Positions 1 to 12,089 are shown, numbered from the stretch's first letter. The stretch is 41,472 bases of DNA from an uncultured Nitrosomonadaceae bacterium (GCA_905612245.1 CAJQRL010000027.1:1-41472), one strand, 5' to 3'. Notes: generated from the sequence alone by a model not told the origin. Translations and numbers: made by a program.

Positions 1-803
1 GAGGTAAAAGTAGATTTAACTTACAAACACTTCCAACAGAAGATTTTCCAAAGCTTCCAGAAAAAACAGAAATCGAAGATAAAATTATAGTAAAGGAAGG
101 GGAACTAAAAAAACTTTTGTTACTTGTACAATATGCGATGGCCCAGCAAGATATTCGATATTATTTAAACGGTCTTCTTTTGGTAAAGGAAGAGCATAGT
201 TTAAAAGCTGTCGCAACAGATGGACATAGATTAGGATTTTCTTTTCTAGCTCTTGAAGAAAAACAAGAAAAAAAAGAAATTATTCTTCCTCGAAAAGCAG
301 TATTAGAACTAACAAAACAATTAAAAGAAAACGAAGATCCAGTAACGATTGAACTATTTAAAAATCAGATACGTTTTACCTTTGCGAATGTTGTTTTAGT
401 CTCAAAACTAGTAGAGGGAAAATTTCCGGATTATAATAGGGTGATCCCATCCGGGTATAAAAAACATATTGAATTAAACCGGGTATTGTTTTTACAGACT
501 CTACAAAGAGCTTCTATCTTATCTAACGAAAAATTTCGTGGGGTACGTATAATTTTAACAGAAGGAAAATTACGTATAGTTTGTAGTAATAATGAGCAAG
601 AAGAGGCTCAAGAAGAACTAGAAGTAAGTTATAAGGGAGAAGAGTTAGATATAGGTTTTAATATATCTTATTTATTAGATGTACTAAATAATCTAACAAG
701 TGAAACAATACAATGTTCATTCGGCGATTCAAACAGTAGCGCCCTAATCACTATTCCGGGAAATGATAATTTTAAGTACGTAGTAATGCCAATGAGAATA
801 TAG
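1..803 (+). CDS. dnaN: DNA polymerase III beta sliding clamp, 3' part
   Basis: This is the C-terminal part of the beta clamp, which tethers the replicative polymerase to DNA. The reading frame is open from base 3 to the TAG at 801-803, so the gene begins before the window. The first in-frame TTG at 117 is internal, because the upstream codons already read as clamp sequence. Family landmarks are MAQQDIRYYLNG, ATDGHRLG, the segment around GKFPDY, and the C-terminal MPMRI. gyrB follows 56 bases later, as in the usual dnaA-dnaN-gyrB order. The gene is unusually A-rich: I counted 55 G+C in 180 bases (181-360), well below the rest of the window. The identification is secure; the cause of the composition is not known. 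Confidence 0.95.
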   Translation, partial: GKSRFNLQTLPTEDFPKLPEKTEIEDKIIVKEGELKKLLLLVQYAMAQQDIRYYLNGLLLVKEEHSLKAVATDGHRLGFSFLALEEKQEKKEIILPRKAVLELTKQLKENEDPVTIELFKNQIRFTFANVVLVSKLVEGKFPDYNRVIPSGYKKHIELNRVLFLQTLQRASILSNEKFRGVRIILTEGKLRIVCSNNEQEEAQEELEVSYKGEELDIGFNISYLLDVLNNLTSETIQCSFGDSNSSALITIPGNDNFKYVVMPMRI

Positions 804-841
804 CCCGCTTTTGGAAAACGATAAAATCCAAACTAAACTAA

Positions 842-3286
<2,445 letters not shown>

Positions 3287-3330
3287 GCAGCCATTAATAA
3301 AGGCACCAAAAGAAGAAGGTGAATAAATAT

Positions 3331-4743
3331 TTAGATAGTGGTAGACCGGTTTTCTTTTTGTTTTGCAGTAAGTGCGTGATTACCAATTTTCATTAGGATC
3401 TCCCAGGCGGGCCCTGGAAATTTGTGGAGTTTCACCATCACGTCTTCAAACGCACCTAGAAACCAATCAACATCAGTATCTTCAATATTAAGGGGAGGTA
3501 ATATTTTTATGATTGGTACGGCATGTCCAGCAACCTGCGTAAGGATGTGGTGATCCTCTAAAAGAGGAATGACTATCGCCTGAGCAAATAGGTTTTCATC
3601 TATTTTATTGGCCATTGCCCAAGCCGCTTTTAGGGGAAGTGAGCTAGGTTTTCCAAATTCAATGCCGATCATCATCCCTCGCTGCTGAACACCCTTTAAA
3701 AACTCAAAACGGGGCACCATTGCCTCAATACCCTGTCGAAAACGAGCGCCGGTTTCATTCGCACGTGTAAGAAGGTTTTCATCATCTAAGACGGCAAGCG
3801 TAGACAGTCCTGCTGCCATTGCAAGATTTCCCATCCCAAAAGTACACGCATGAACAGTAGCACGATCCATTGAATCATAGACGCTGTCATAAATCTCTCG
3901 GCGGGTGATAGTGGCGCCCAGTGGAACATACCCACCTGAAAGAGCTTTAGAAAGACAGATAATGTCGGGTTGCAATCCTTCAATCCATTGGCAGGCTAAA
4001 AAGCGACCAGATCGACCCATTCCGGACTGAATTTCGTCACAAATCATAAGAGTTTTATACTTACGACACAGATTCTGTGCTGATAAGAGATATTCGTTAC
4101 TAAGAATATTAACTCTTTTTCCTTGAATTGGCTCAAAAACAAAAGAAGCAACGTCACCTTGTGCAAGCCGTGCTTCCAGACCGTTAAGGTCGCCTGGGGC
4201 TAATTCTAAGTTACCCGGAAGAAGAGGCTCAAATCCTTTGCGGAAATTTTGTTCGCCACTCAAAGATAATGCACCGGTAGTTAAGCCGTGAAAAGATTTT
4301 GTAAGATGTACTGAACAAGGCCGACCGGTTGAAGCACGTGCAAATTTAATGGCAGCTTCTACAGCCTCTGTTCCAGAGTTACAGAAGTAAACTATATCGA
4401 GATTTCCCGGCGTACGTTTCGTAAGCTCGCGGGCAAGAGCGCCTGCAAGCGGGGGCGCATCAAGGCCAATCCACCCGGGAAAATCAGAATCCAATACTTG
4501 TTGTAGTGCGTTACGAATAGTTGGGTGCCGACGACCAACGTTAAACACGCCCCAGTTGGTAAGAAAATCAAGATAACGTGTGCCGGATTCATCCCACAAA
4601 TATGAACCTTCACCGCGTACCCAGGAACGGTTGAATCCCGTTATGCGTAATACTTTGACAAGAACAGGGTTTATATGTTTTTCGAAAAGCTCAAAATTTT
4701 TACCATGAGTTTGGTTGAGAATTTCATTGATATCGATTGGCAT
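3331..4743 (-). CDS. Class III PLP-dependent aminotransferase
   Basis: This is a 470-residue fold-type I, class III aminotransferase. The expected PLP lysine is K266 in CLSKALSGGYVPLGA, the cofactor-ring aspartate is D236 in CDEIQSG, and NSGTEAVEAAIKFAR (about 122-136) is the phosphate-binding region. The start ATG (minus strand, 4743) has AAAGG nine bases upstream. The substrate cannot be read from the sequence. Relatives include ornithine, putrescine and diaminobutyrate aminotransferases and HpnO, which makes aminobacteriohopanetriol. The RGEGSYLWDESGTRYLDF block and the overall length would allow an HpnO-like role, but no hopanoid genes lie nearby. The gene stands alone between gyrB (convergent) and glyA (divergent). 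Confidence 0.85.
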   Translation of the reverse strand: MPIDINEILNQTHGKNFELFEKHINPVLVKVLRITGFNRSWVRGEGSYLWDESGTRYLDFLTNWGVFNVGRRHPTIRNALQQVLDSDFPGWIGLDAPPLAGALARELTKRTPGNLDIVYFCNSGTEAVEAAIKFARASTGRPCSVHLTKSFHGLTTGALSLSGEQNFRKGFEPLLPGNLELAPGDLNGLEARLAQGDVASFVFEPIQGKRVNILSNEYLLSAQNLCRKYKTLMICDEIQSGMGRSGRFLACQWIEGLQPDIICLSKALSGGYVPLGATITRREIYDSVYDSMDRATVHACTFGMGNLAMAAGLSTLAVLDDENLLTRANETGARFRQGIEAMVPRFEFLKGVQQRGMMIGIEFGKPSSLPLKAAWAMANKIDENLFAQAIVIPLLEDHHILTQVAGHAVPIIKILPPLNIEDTDVDWFLGAFEDVMVKLHKFPGPAWEILMKIGNHALTAKQKENRSTTI

Positions 4744-5161
4744 GTGCTAGCCTTTCAATATAAGAAATATATGTTGAGTTTTTTTTTCAAGTTTTATCCA
4801 GCGAAAATTTATAGGTAAGTTTTCCAAATTTTAAGATGAGCATAGTCTGATAAATTCGAATATATAAACAATTTAGAAGTTTGTTTAATTTATGGCCCTT
4901 AAATACGCTATATAGCAATGATGTTAACTAGTCAGGTAAGCAATTGCAATGTGCGGGTTTTTCTAAAATGAAGAGGAATAACCTATATTTAACCTATGTA
5001 AAAGGATAAAACAGAATACTTATAATGGGTTACAAAGATAATGTGGTTTTTGTGGAAAACAAAGTAGTTAACAGAAAGTGATGTTTTTTGAATCCGCCCA
5101 CGGTTTTCAATTGATAATGGTAAAATCTGATTTCTGACAATTATACAATGGCGATACTGAC
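4744..5161. other. Divergent intergenic region, aminotransferase/glyA
   Basis: This 418-base A+T-rich region separates two divergent genes and should hold the promoters for both. No convincing -35/-10 pair at normal spacing was found on either side. The only repeat noticed is TAACCTAT at 4979-4986 and 4990-4997, eleven bases start to start (one helical turn). No riboswitch-like core or credible small ORF was seen. Confidence 0.5.
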
Positions 5162-6412
5162 ATGTTTTCATCTAAGCAAACTATTCAAAACATTGATCCT
5201 GCAGTATGGGAGGCAATTAAAAGCGAAATTGGGCGTCAAGAAGACCACATTGAGTTAATTGCCTCAGAGAATTATGCCAGCCCAGCTGTTCTGGAGGCGC
5301 AAGGATCTTTATTAACAAATAAATATGCAGAAGGATATCCTGGCAAACGTTATTATGGTGGTTGTGAGTACGTTGATATAGTTGAGCAGTATGCAATAGA
5401 TCGAGCAAAATCATTATTTGCAGCAGAATATGTCAATGTGCAGCCACACTCTGGATCACAGGCAAATGCTGCCGTGTATTTATCCGTGCTGCGGCCTGGC
5501 GACAAAATTCTAGGTATGTCACTTGCTCATGGGGGACATTTGACTCATGGATCATCAGTCAATCTTAGCGGTAAAATTTTCAACTCCGTTTCATATGGAC
5601 TTAATCCTGATACTGAGGAGCTTGACTACTGCGAGCTAGAACGGTTGGCGCATGAGCACAAACCAAAAATGATCATTGCAGGTGCCTCTTCCTATTCTTT
5701 AGTAATAAATTGGGAGGCTTTTCGTAAGATTGCCGATGACGTGGGGGCTTATTTATTTGTAGATATGGCTCATTATGCTGGGTTGATAGCCGCAGGACTC
5801 TACCCTAACCCGGTTGGAATCGCTGATTTTATTACTAGCACTACACACAAAACATTACGTGGGCCACGGGGCGGCATTATTATGGCAAAGCCCGAGCATG
5901 AAAAGGCGCTCAATTCAGCGATTTTCCCACAGACTCAGGGCGGACCAATGATGCATGTGATTGCTGCCAAAGCGGTTGCTTTTAAGGAGGCGGCTAGTGA
6001 GGAATTCAAGGATTACCAGAGACAGGTAATTGATAATGCACGTGTAATGACAAGAGTACTGACAGAGCGCGGGCTACGTATAGTTTCCGGACGCACTGAT
6101 TGTCATATGTTCTTGGTGGACCTTCAGGCAAAAAACCTTACCGGCAAGCAGGCAGAGGAAGCGCTAGGACGCGCGAATATTACTGTAAACAAAAATGCTA
6201 TTCCTAATGACCCACAGAAGCCGTTTGTTACCAGTGGTATTCGTATAGGGACCCCTGCAGTTACCACGCGTGGCTTCAAGGAAATAGAGGTAGAGCATCT
6301 ATCAAACCTGATCGCCGATGTATTAGAAGCACCTACAGACAATACAGTTTTATTGCAAACGGCTAATGAGGCAAAAGCTTTGTGTGCAAGATATCCGGTT
6401 TATGGAACCTAA
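5162..6412 (+). CDS. glyA: Serine hydroxymethyltransferase
   Basis: This PLP enzyme converts serine and tetrahydrofolate to glycine and 5,10-methylene-tetrahydrofolate, the main source of one-carbon units. Its length of 416 residues is normal. The Schiff-base lysine is K230 in [13 protein letters not shown]. Other landmarks are [13 protein letters not shown] near the N-terminus, [11 protein letters not shown], and VDMAHYAG before the lysine; most family members carry V or I where this one has Y. The ATG at 5162 gives the standard N-terminus. nrdR and ribD follow on the same strand, a common arrangement in beta- and gammaproteobacteria. Confidence 0.97.
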   Translation: MFSSKQTIQNIDPAVWEAIKSEIGRQEDHIELIASENYASPAVLEAQGSLLTNKYAEGYPGKRYYGGCEYVDIVEQYAIDRAKSLFAAEYVNVQPHSGSQANAAVYLSVLRPGDKILGMSLAHGGHLTHGSSVNLSGKIFNSVSYGLNPDTEELDYCELERLAHEHKPKMIIAGASSYSLVINWEAFRKIADDVGAYLFVDMAHYAGLIAAGLYPNPVGIADFITSTTHKTLRGPRGGIIMAKPEHEKALNSAIFPQTQGGPMMHVIAAKAVAFKEAASEEFKDYQRQVIDNARVMTRVLTERGLRIVSGRTDCHMFLVDLQAKNLTGKQAEEALGRANITVNKNAIPNDPQKPFVTSGIRIGTPAVTTRGFKEIEVEHLSNLIADVLEAPTDNTVLLQTANEAKALCARYPVYGT

Positions 6413-6503
6413 TTACCTGGCAATTTAATCAGCACGTTTTATTTTTAAATTGAAATATTTTGATAGCAGATAAGAACACCCCACTTTTTCTAAAATTTTA
6501 ATT

Positions 6504-6971
6504 ATGAAATGCCCTTTCTGTAATGCGGATGACACTAGCGTAATTGATTCCCGTGTTAGTGAAGAGGGAAACAAGGTGCGTCGTCGTCGTCGATGCTTGA
6601 GCTGTGACAAACGATTTACTACCTATGAAACTATTGAGCTGCGTCTGCCGCAAGTAGTAAAAGAGGGGGGTACTCGTTCTGAATTTAGTCGTGACAAATT
6701 ACTTACAGGTTTTATGCGCGCTTTACACAAGCGTCCTGTGCCGACTAAAGATGTAGACAAGGCGATAGACCAGATTATACAAAAACTTCTAAGTTTAGGA
6801 GAGAGAGAGATAGCATCGCGTAAGATAGGTGAAATGGTAATGCAGGAGCTTTATAACTTGGACAAAGTGGCATTTATCCGTTTTGCTTCTGTTTATAGAA
6901 GTTTTCAGGATGTAGATGATTTTCATGACGCAATTAAAGAAGTACAAAGACCGCGCCGTAAAAAAAAATAA
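6504..6971 (+). CDS. nrdR: Transcriptional repressor NrdR
   Basis: This is the ATP/dATP-sensing repressor of ribonucleotide reductase genes. It has 155 residues. An N-terminal zinc ribbon (C3, C6, C31, C34) is interrupted by a run of arginines (about 26-30) that contacts DNA. It is followed by an ATP-cone domain (about 49-139). It lies 91 bases after glyA and ends nine bases before ribD, so nrdR and ribD are probably co-transcribed. No NrdR box pair was recognised in the window, so its targets are presumably elsewhere. Confidence 0.96.
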   Translation: MKCPFCNADDTSVIDSRVSEEGNKVRRRRRCLSCDKRFTTYETIELRLPQVVKEGGTRSEFSRDKLLTGFMRALHKRPVPTKDVDKAIDQIIQKLLSLGEREIASRKIGEMVMQELYNLDKVAFIRFASVYRSFQDVDDFHDAIKEVQRPRRKKK

Positions 6972-6980
6972 AATAGAATT

Positions 6981-8066
6981 ATGTTTTCATCTGATGATCA
7001 TGCTTACATGTCTCAGGCGTTACAGCTAGCCGAAAGAGGCCTGTATAGTACAAGCCCCAATCCCCGTGTAGGCTGTGTAATCGTTCGTGATGGCAAGATA
7101 GCTGGAAGTGGCTGGCACGTTCATACGGGGCAACCTCATGCCGAAATCAATGCACTTAATGTTGCCAGAGAGGCAGCACAAGGTGCGACAGTATATCTTA
7201 CGCTGGAACCTTGTAGTCATTATGGTCGTACGCATCCTTGTGCAGAAGCGCTGGTTAGAGCTAAAGTTGCTAAAGTAATAATTGCAATGCAGGATCCTAA
7301 CCCTTTAGTTGCAGGAAAAGGGGCTTCACTTCTGAAACAATCCGGAATTGACGTGCTATTTGGTTTAATGGAAGAGAGAGCCAAAGACCTTAATGTTGGC
7401 TTTGTTGCTAGAATGACAAACAATCGTCCTTGGGTACGAATGAAAATTGCCGCAAGCCTTGATGGCAAAACGGCGCTAAATAATGGCGTTAGTCAGTGGA
7501 TTACTGGAGAGGCGGCGCGACATGACGGGCACAGGCTCCGTGCCCGCTCTTGCGCAGTTCTAACAGGGATTGGTACTGTACTTGAAGATGACCCACAGCT
7601 ATCCGTACGCTTTATTGAGACATCCAGACAACCGCTACGTATCATAATAGACAGTCGACTGGAAATCCCAATAACGGCTAGAGTTCTCAGGGGTGAGGGC
7701 GAATTAATTTTTACTACAAATGATAATAAAGAAAGAATAGCTGCGTTAAAAGATGTAGGTGCTCGTCCAATTATATTGCCGAATGAAAAAGGAAAAATGG
7801 ATCTTACAAAGCTGATGCAAATACTTGCAGATTTTGAAATTAATGAGGTATTAGTTGAGGCAGGAAACAGATTGAATGGTGCATTTATCAGGGCAGGTCT
7901 GGTAGATGAACTGGTAATATATCTTGCCCCACACCTAATAGGTAACAGGGCAATGGGCATGCTACAGTTGCCGGAATTAACTGATCTTTCGGAAAAATAT
8001 AATCTTAAAATTAAAGATTTGCGTATGGTAGGAGAAGATATTCGGATTATGAGCCGATTTTTATGA
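6981..8066 (+). CDS. ribD: Bifunctional riboflavin deaminase/reductase RibD
   Basis: This enzyme carries out the second and third steps of riboflavin synthesis: deamination of the pyrimidine product of GTP cyclohydrolase II, then NADPH-dependent reduction of its ribosyl side chain. The N-terminal deaminase domain (about 1-145) has the zinc site H53-A-E55, C78 and C87. The C-terminal reductase domain (about 146-361) starts at RPWVRMKIAASLDGK. The length of 361 residues is typical. It is separated from the other riboflavin genes (ribE, ribBA-like, ribH) by the divergent regBA operon. It is convergent with regA, with 29 bases between them. Confidence 0.96.
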   Translation: MFSSDDHAYMSQALQLAERGLYSTSPNPRVGCVIVRDGKIAGSGWHVHTGQPHAEINALNVAREAAQGATVYLTLEPCSHYGRTHPCAEALVRAKVAKVIIAMQDPNPLVAGKGASLLKQSGIDVLFGLMEERAKDLNVGFVARMTNNRPWVRMKIAASLDGKTALNNGVSQWITGEAARHDGHRLRARSCAVLTGIGTVLEDDPQLSVRFIETSRQPLRIIIDSRLEIPITARVLRGEGELIFTTNDNKERIAALKDVGARPIILPNEKGKMDLTKLMQILADFEINEVLVEAGNRLNGAFIRAGLVDELVIYLAPHLIGNRAMGMLQLPELTDLSEKYNLKIKDLRMVGEDIRIMSRFL

Positions 8067-8095
8067 TTATTTTAAATAACAAGAAATCTTATGAT

Positions 8096-8665
8096 TTAAT
8101 GAGGGCTCTTATTAAGTTTGCGCTGTAATGTACGGCGATGCATATTAAGTTTTTTTGCGGTTGCTGAAACGTTACCATTATTTTCAAGTAATATACGTTG
8201 AATATACTCCCACTCAAATTGGCCTACCGACAGCGATTTAGTATTAATTTTAGTTGAAGGGTCGCCTTCAATGCGCCCGAAAGACATCATAATTTCGTCG
8301 GCATCAACAGGTTTTGCAAGATAATGTATCGCACCAAGTTTAATTGCTTCTACGGCTGTAGTGATGCTTGCATAGCCTGTTAGCATGATGATACGGGTAC
8401 CAGGGTCCATTTCTTTTAATTTTTCAACTAAAACCAAACCAGATGGGCCGGGCAATCTCAAATCAATAACTGCATACTCAGGTGAAAATGTTTTAGTACA
8501 CTCCAATGCGTGGGGGACAGAATGCGCACAAGTAACATTAAATCCACGTTTTATCATTGCTTTTTCAAGCACGCTACAAAAAACTTCATCATCATCAACA
8601 AGCAATAAACTTGGACGATCAGGAGTCGATTTTGCATAATGTTTGAGGGGTTTCAGTCCGGTCAT
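8096..8665 (-). CDS. regA: RegA/PrrA/RoxR-family redox response regulator
   Basis: This is the DNA-binding half of a RegB/RegA-type two-component system, which controls respiration, nitrogen oxide metabolism and carbon fixation genes according to redox state in relatives. Its 189 residues comprise a receiver domain (about 18-130) and a Fis-type helix-turn-helix (about 145-189). The receiver has the acidic pocket D24-D25-D26, the phospho-acceptor D68 in VIDLRLPGPSG, the MLTGYAS motif and the LAKPVD lysine. The ending MHRRTLQRKL is a hallmark of this family. The ATG overlaps the regB stop in an ATGA, so the two are translationally coupled. Candidate binding boxes occur in the window, one of them at its own operon promoter. 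Confidence 0.93.
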   Translation of the reverse strand: MTGLKPLKHYAKSTPDRPSLLLVDDDEVFCSVLEKAMIKRGFNVTCAHSVPHALECTKTFSPEYAVIDLRLPGPSGLVLVEKLKEMDPGTRIIMLTGYASITTAVEAIKLGAIHYLAKPVDADEIMMSFGRIEGDPSTKINTKSLSVGQFEWEYIQRILLENNGNVSATAKKLNMHRRTLQRKLNKSPH

Positions 8666-9966
8666 ATCGTAGTCCTAATAAGAGGTAATATAACCTGAGT
8701 ACAAGCGCCACCTTTCTCATAGTTAGTTAAATGGACACTTCCACCATATCGCTCAATATTTGCATTTGCTAGGAATAATCCAATTCCAAAGCCATGCTCA
8801 TCCTTACTGGTAAAAAAAGCTTGCCCTGCCCGCTCTAGAGCTTCTTCACTAAGACCTTTACCAAAATCAAGAATTTCCAAGCGTAGTTCCTTTTTATTCC
8901 AGTCGCTGTTGATAATAATATTTTCTACTGAAATACCTGTTGAGCTGTTGATAATATTAGTTTCTATTGAAGCATCCGCTGCATTATTTAATAGATTTAA
9001 AATTGACTGGCTCAGTGGTTGTGTATTTATTATGCTAGGTGCCGGAAGACCGCCATTGCAGACATAAGTAAATTTGACTGTAGGGCGCATCAATCTCCAT
9101 TTTTCTAATATGTCTTGTAGAAAGAGATCAACAGCTTGACCACTGGCACCTTCGGTACGGGATTGGCCAGCATCGGCAAGTAGTTCAGTCAGCGTATGCT
9201 TACATTGATTAATCTGGTTCCGTAAGATACTCATGCTTTTTTGAAGATCTTGGTTTTCAATATGATCGTTTTGTATTTCCTTGCTTACGATGGCCATAGT
9301 TGCTAGCGGCGTTCCAAGTTCATGTGCTGCCCCAGCAGCCATAGTTCCAAGTGCGATAAGCTGTTCGTCACGTAGGGCTTGCTCACGAATCTCAGAAAGA
9401 TCCTTATCGCGCTCCCGTATAGAGCCGCTCATCTTAACAACAAACCAAGAAATCAGTGTAGTACTTAAAACAAATGCGAGCCACATTCCGGATACATGCA
9501 GATCAAATTCACTCATATGTTCGTTATGATCATGTGGCAATGGCACATGCTTAAATACTAGCAAAGAATAAAATCCAATAGTGGTTGCTGCCATCAACCA
9601 TGTATATACCCACGGTAGAACAGCAGCAGTAATTGTCAGGGGTAACAGATAGAGGGAAACAAATGGGTTGGTCGAGCCGCCATTAAAATATAGCAATGTA
9701 CTTAATGCAAAAACATCTATTAAGATTTGGAGAAAAAACTCAATGTTTGATACCGAAAAATTTCGGCGCAAACGGATCCAGGTCGCAAAGTTTAATATAG
9801 AAAGAAGAGATAACGTCGTAATTATTTCTGTCCAGAGCAACGGTATATTAAGTATCCAATATGTTGAGGCAAAAGTGAGGGACTGGATAACAATAGTTAT
9901 GCACCTGAGAAAAAACAGGCGATGTAAATTTTTATTTAACGTTGTTTGACTAAGATTACTGAACAT
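8662..9966 (-). CDS. regB: RegB/PrrB/RoxS-family redox sensor histidine kinase
   Basis: This is a membrane-bound sensor kinase of 434 residues. About six membrane segments (roughly 15-175) contain GGSTNPF at 96-102, the quinone-binding signature of RegB. The H-box AAGAAHELGTP places the phosphorylated histidine at H215. C255 lies exactly 40 residues further on, the same distance that separates H225 and the redox-active C265 of Rhodobacter capsulatus RegB. The catalytic ATPase domain follows, with a C-terminal GFGIGLF box. The start ATG at 9966 gives a normal N-terminus. It is first in an operon with regA. A promoter and an overlapping palindrome lie at 10021-10059. Confidence 0.94.
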   Translation of the reverse strand: MFSNLSQTTLNKNLHRLFFLRCITIVIQSLTFASTYWILNIPLLWTEIITTLSLLSILNFATWIRLRRNFSVSNIEFFLQILIDVFALSTLLYFNGGSTNPFVSLYLLPLTITAAVLPWVYTWLMAATTIGFYSLLVFKHVPLPHDHNEHMSEFDLHVSGMWLAFVLSTTLISWFVVKMSGSIRERDKDLSEIREQALRDEQLIALGTMAAGAAHELGTPLATMAIVSKEIQNDHIENQDLQKSMSILRNQINQCKHTLTELLADAGQSRTEGASGQAVDLFLQDILEKWRLMRPTVKFTYVCNGGLPAPSIINTQPLSQSILNLLNNAADASIETNIINSSTGISVENIIINSDWNKKELRLEILDFGKGLSEEALERAGQAFFTSKDEHGFGIGLFLANANIERYGGSVHLTNYEKGGACTQVILPLIRTTI

Positions 9967-10020
9967 TTCAATAGTTCATCGTGAATTTATTACAAAAATT
10001 TTATTTTATCCAAACATTAG

Positions 10021-10050
10021 CTTATATCGTATTTCCTAGCTATGTGGCAA
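10021..10050 (-). promoter_or_regulatory. Predicted sigma-70 promoter of regBA
   Basis: Read on the minus strand, TTGCCA (10050-10045) and TATAAG (10026-10021) are separated by 18 bases. Each hexamer matches the consensus at five of six positions. The predicted transcription start is about 45-50 bases upstream of the regB ATG. The -35 lies inside the palindrome at 10043-10059. This is a prediction from sequence only. Confidence 0.6.
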
Positions 10051-10059
10051 ATTGTCGCA
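10043..10059. promoter_or_regulatory. RegA-like box upstream of regBA
   Basis: TGTGGCA-AAT-TGTCGCA is a near-palindrome with 7-base arms. It matches the shape GNGRC(R)-N4-GNCGC known for RegR/RegA-type boxes, apart from the central TT. It overlaps the predicted -35 of regB, so a bound regulator would be expected to repress its own operon. It also lies 224 bases upstream of ribE. Confidence 0.6.
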
Positions 10060-10282
10060 GAGTTATGGCACATAAAGTTAGACTAGCCTATTGAATTCTA
10101 CTCTAGATCCAGAATTAGAACCCTTCGTGATATCCTCTTGAGAGAGATAAACTGATATTAGCCGTAACTATTATTACGAATTAGGAAAGATATTTTTTAG
10201 TAAAGGATGTGATCTAAGTATTTTACTAAAACTTGTTACCATATAACATGAGCGCACAAAGATCAGAGGATAAAAGGGACTA

Positions 10283-10879
10283 ATGTTTACGGGAATTATC
10301 GAAGCGGTTGGTGAGATAAAAAAAATCATACCTTTGGAAAGTGGTATACGTATAGAGATTACATCAGGCGGACTAGATTTAAGCGATCTACGTATTGGTG
10401 ACAGCATTGCAACTAACGGAGTATGTCTCACCATAACAACTTTAATGGGTGACACAATTAGCATGGAAGTGTCAGGGGAAACTCTAAGTTGCACCCAGAG
10501 CCTGGGTACACGGGGCGGGCAAGTCAACCTTGAAAAAGCCATGCAATTATCCGATAGAATAAACGGACACCTGGTAAGTGGCCACATAGACGGAGTAGGA
10601 AAAGTAATAAAATTGGAGCCAGCGGGAGAAAGTTATATATTAGCTATAAAGCCCCCAGATTCTCTGATGAGGTATATTGCAAAAAAGGGTTCCATTACTG
10701 TGAATGGCGTGAGTTTGACAGTAAATTTAATTACGAAGGATGAGTTCAGAGTTAATCTTATTCCCCACACTTTGGCAGTGACCACACTTAAAGAGCTGAA
10801 GAAGGATATGGAAGTAAATTTAGAAGTAGACATGCTTGCACGTTATCTTGAGAGATTTTTAATTTCGGCTCCTAGATAA
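10283..10879 (+). CDS. ribE: Riboflavin synthase alpha chain
   Basis: This enzyme dismutates two molecules of 6,7-dimethyl-8-ribityllumazine to riboflavin, the last step of the pathway. It has 198 residues, with the standard MFTGIIE start and two tandem lumazine-binding beta-barrel domains (about 1-97 and 98-195); NGVCLT and NGVSLT mark equivalent positions in each. AGAGGA lies upstream of the ATG. It heads the run ribE, ribBA-like, ribH, nusB. The 316 bases between regB and ribE hold the regBA promoter and box, but no FMN riboswitch core was seen. Confidence 0.96.
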   Translation: MFTGIIEAVGEIKKIIPLESGIRIEITSGGLDLSDLRIGDSIATNGVCLTITTLMGDTISMEVSGETLSCTQSLGTRGGQVNLEKAMQLSDRINGHLVSGHIDGVGKVIKLEPAGESYILAIKPPDSLMRYIAKKGSITVNGVSLTVNLITKDEFRVNLIPHTLAVTTLKELKKDMEVNLEVDMLARYLERFLISAPR

Positions 10880-10926
10880 TATTTGCATATATTTGAATTA
10901 CTAATTATTAATTAAAGAGTAACGAC

Positions 10927-12042
10927 ATGGTCATCAGCTCCATCAAAGATATCATCCATGACATTAAGAATGGAAAAATGGTAATTCTTGTCGATGAAGA
11001 AAATCGCGAGAATGAAGGGGATCTGTTGTTAGCAGCAGATTTTGTCACACCGGAAACAATAAATTTTATGGCCACGCACGGCCGCGGGCTTATTTGTCTA
11101 ACGTTAACTGAAGCACACTGCCGGCAGCTGAACCTTCCGCTGATGGTATCTGCTGCAACTAATCACTCCCCACTGGGAACAAATTTTACACTTTCTATTG
11201 AAGCCGCAACCGGGGTTACTACTGGTATCTCTGCTGCTGATCGTGCTCATACTGTAAAGATGGCAGCAAACCCGGACGCAACGCCGGGGGATATTATTCA
11301 ACCTGGGCATATATTTCCATTAATGGCTCAGAAAGGCGGAGTACTTTCGCGTGCGGGTCATACTGAAGCGGGGTGTGATTTAGCTAATCTGGCCGGACTT
11401 ACACCTACATCAGTAATTTGTGAAATTCTGCAGGATGACGGGAGTATGGCAAGGCTGCCAGAGCTAATTAAATTTGCTACAAAGCATCAGCTTAAAATAG
11501 GAGCAATCGCTGACCTTATTCATCATCGTAGTCGCACGGAAAGCCTTATAGAGCGTGTGGCAGAAAAGATTATCCAAACAGTGCATGGTGAGTTTCGTCT
11601 CATTGTTTATCTTGATAAGACTTTTAATGCGTCGCATCTTGCGCTAATTAAAGGTGAGATTACTCCTGATGATGATACTCTGGTGCGGGTGCATGAACCT
11701 CTGTCCGTTATTGATTTATTGGATATGAACGACAAGTCTCATTCCTGGAACATTAATGATGCACTTCGAGTAATTTCTAATGACGGGCGCGGGGTAGTTG
11801 TTTTATTGCATAGCAGGGAAAACTCTGCAGAATTAATTGAGCATGTTACGTGGGAAAAAACTGATCCTCATCCCTCTACGAGAAATGATTTACGTAACTA
11901 TGGGATTGGTGCGCAGATATTAAAAGATCTAAATGTAGGAAAAATGCGTTTACTTGCGGTCCCACGTAAAATGCCAAGTATGACAGGTTTTGGTCTACAG
12001 GTTACAGGATACCTAGAGCCTGAGAATACAGAGCGAAGCTAA
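10927..12042 (+). CDS. ribBA: DHBP synthase RibB fused to degenerate RibA-like domain
   Basis: The N-terminal domain (about 1-200) is 3,4-dihydroxy-2-butanone 4-phosphate synthase, with [18 protein letters not shown] and HTEAGCDLA. It makes the four-carbon unit for lumazine synthesis. The C-terminal domain (about 205-371) has the fold position of GTP cyclohydrolase II but lacks the cysteine cluster that binds zinc: after LVRVHEP there is no CLTGD...RCDCG-like stretch. This resembles the RibBX arrangement known in other proteobacteria, in which the RibA half has no cyclohydrolase activity. Total length is 371 residues. A separate true RibA would then be needed elsewhere in the genome. ribH follows 47 bases later. 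Confidence 0.9.
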   Translation: MVISSIKDIIHDIKNGKMVILVDEENRENEGDLLLAADFVTPETINFMATHGRGLICLTLTEAHCRQLNLPLMVSAATNHSPLGTNFTLSIEAATGVTTGISAADRAHTVKMAANPDATPGDIIQPGHIFPLMAQKGGVLSRAGHTEAGCDLANLAGLTPTSVICEILQDDGSMARLPELIKFATKHQLKIGAIADLIHHRSRTESLIERVAEKIIQTVHGEFRLIVYLDKTFNASHLALIKGEITPDDDTLVRVHEPLSVIDLLDMNDKSHSWNINDALRVISNDGRGVVVLLHSRENSAELIEHVTWEKTDPHPSTRNDLRNYGIGAQILKDLNVGKMRLLAVPRKMPSMTGFGLQVTGYLEPENTERS

Positions 12043-12089
12043 AAGCCGCATTCTTTTCATTTTTCCAGTTAATAATTTCAGGAGAGTAT

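Noticed and set aside
7493-7960. Long minus-strand ORF inside ribD
   Set aside because: It is a shadow of ribD codon use, with no start signal and low-complexity serine/arginine-rich content.
10060-10282. FMN riboswitch upstream of ribE
   Set aside because: The conserved FMN-element core sequences are absent; only the regBA promoter and box are convincing here.
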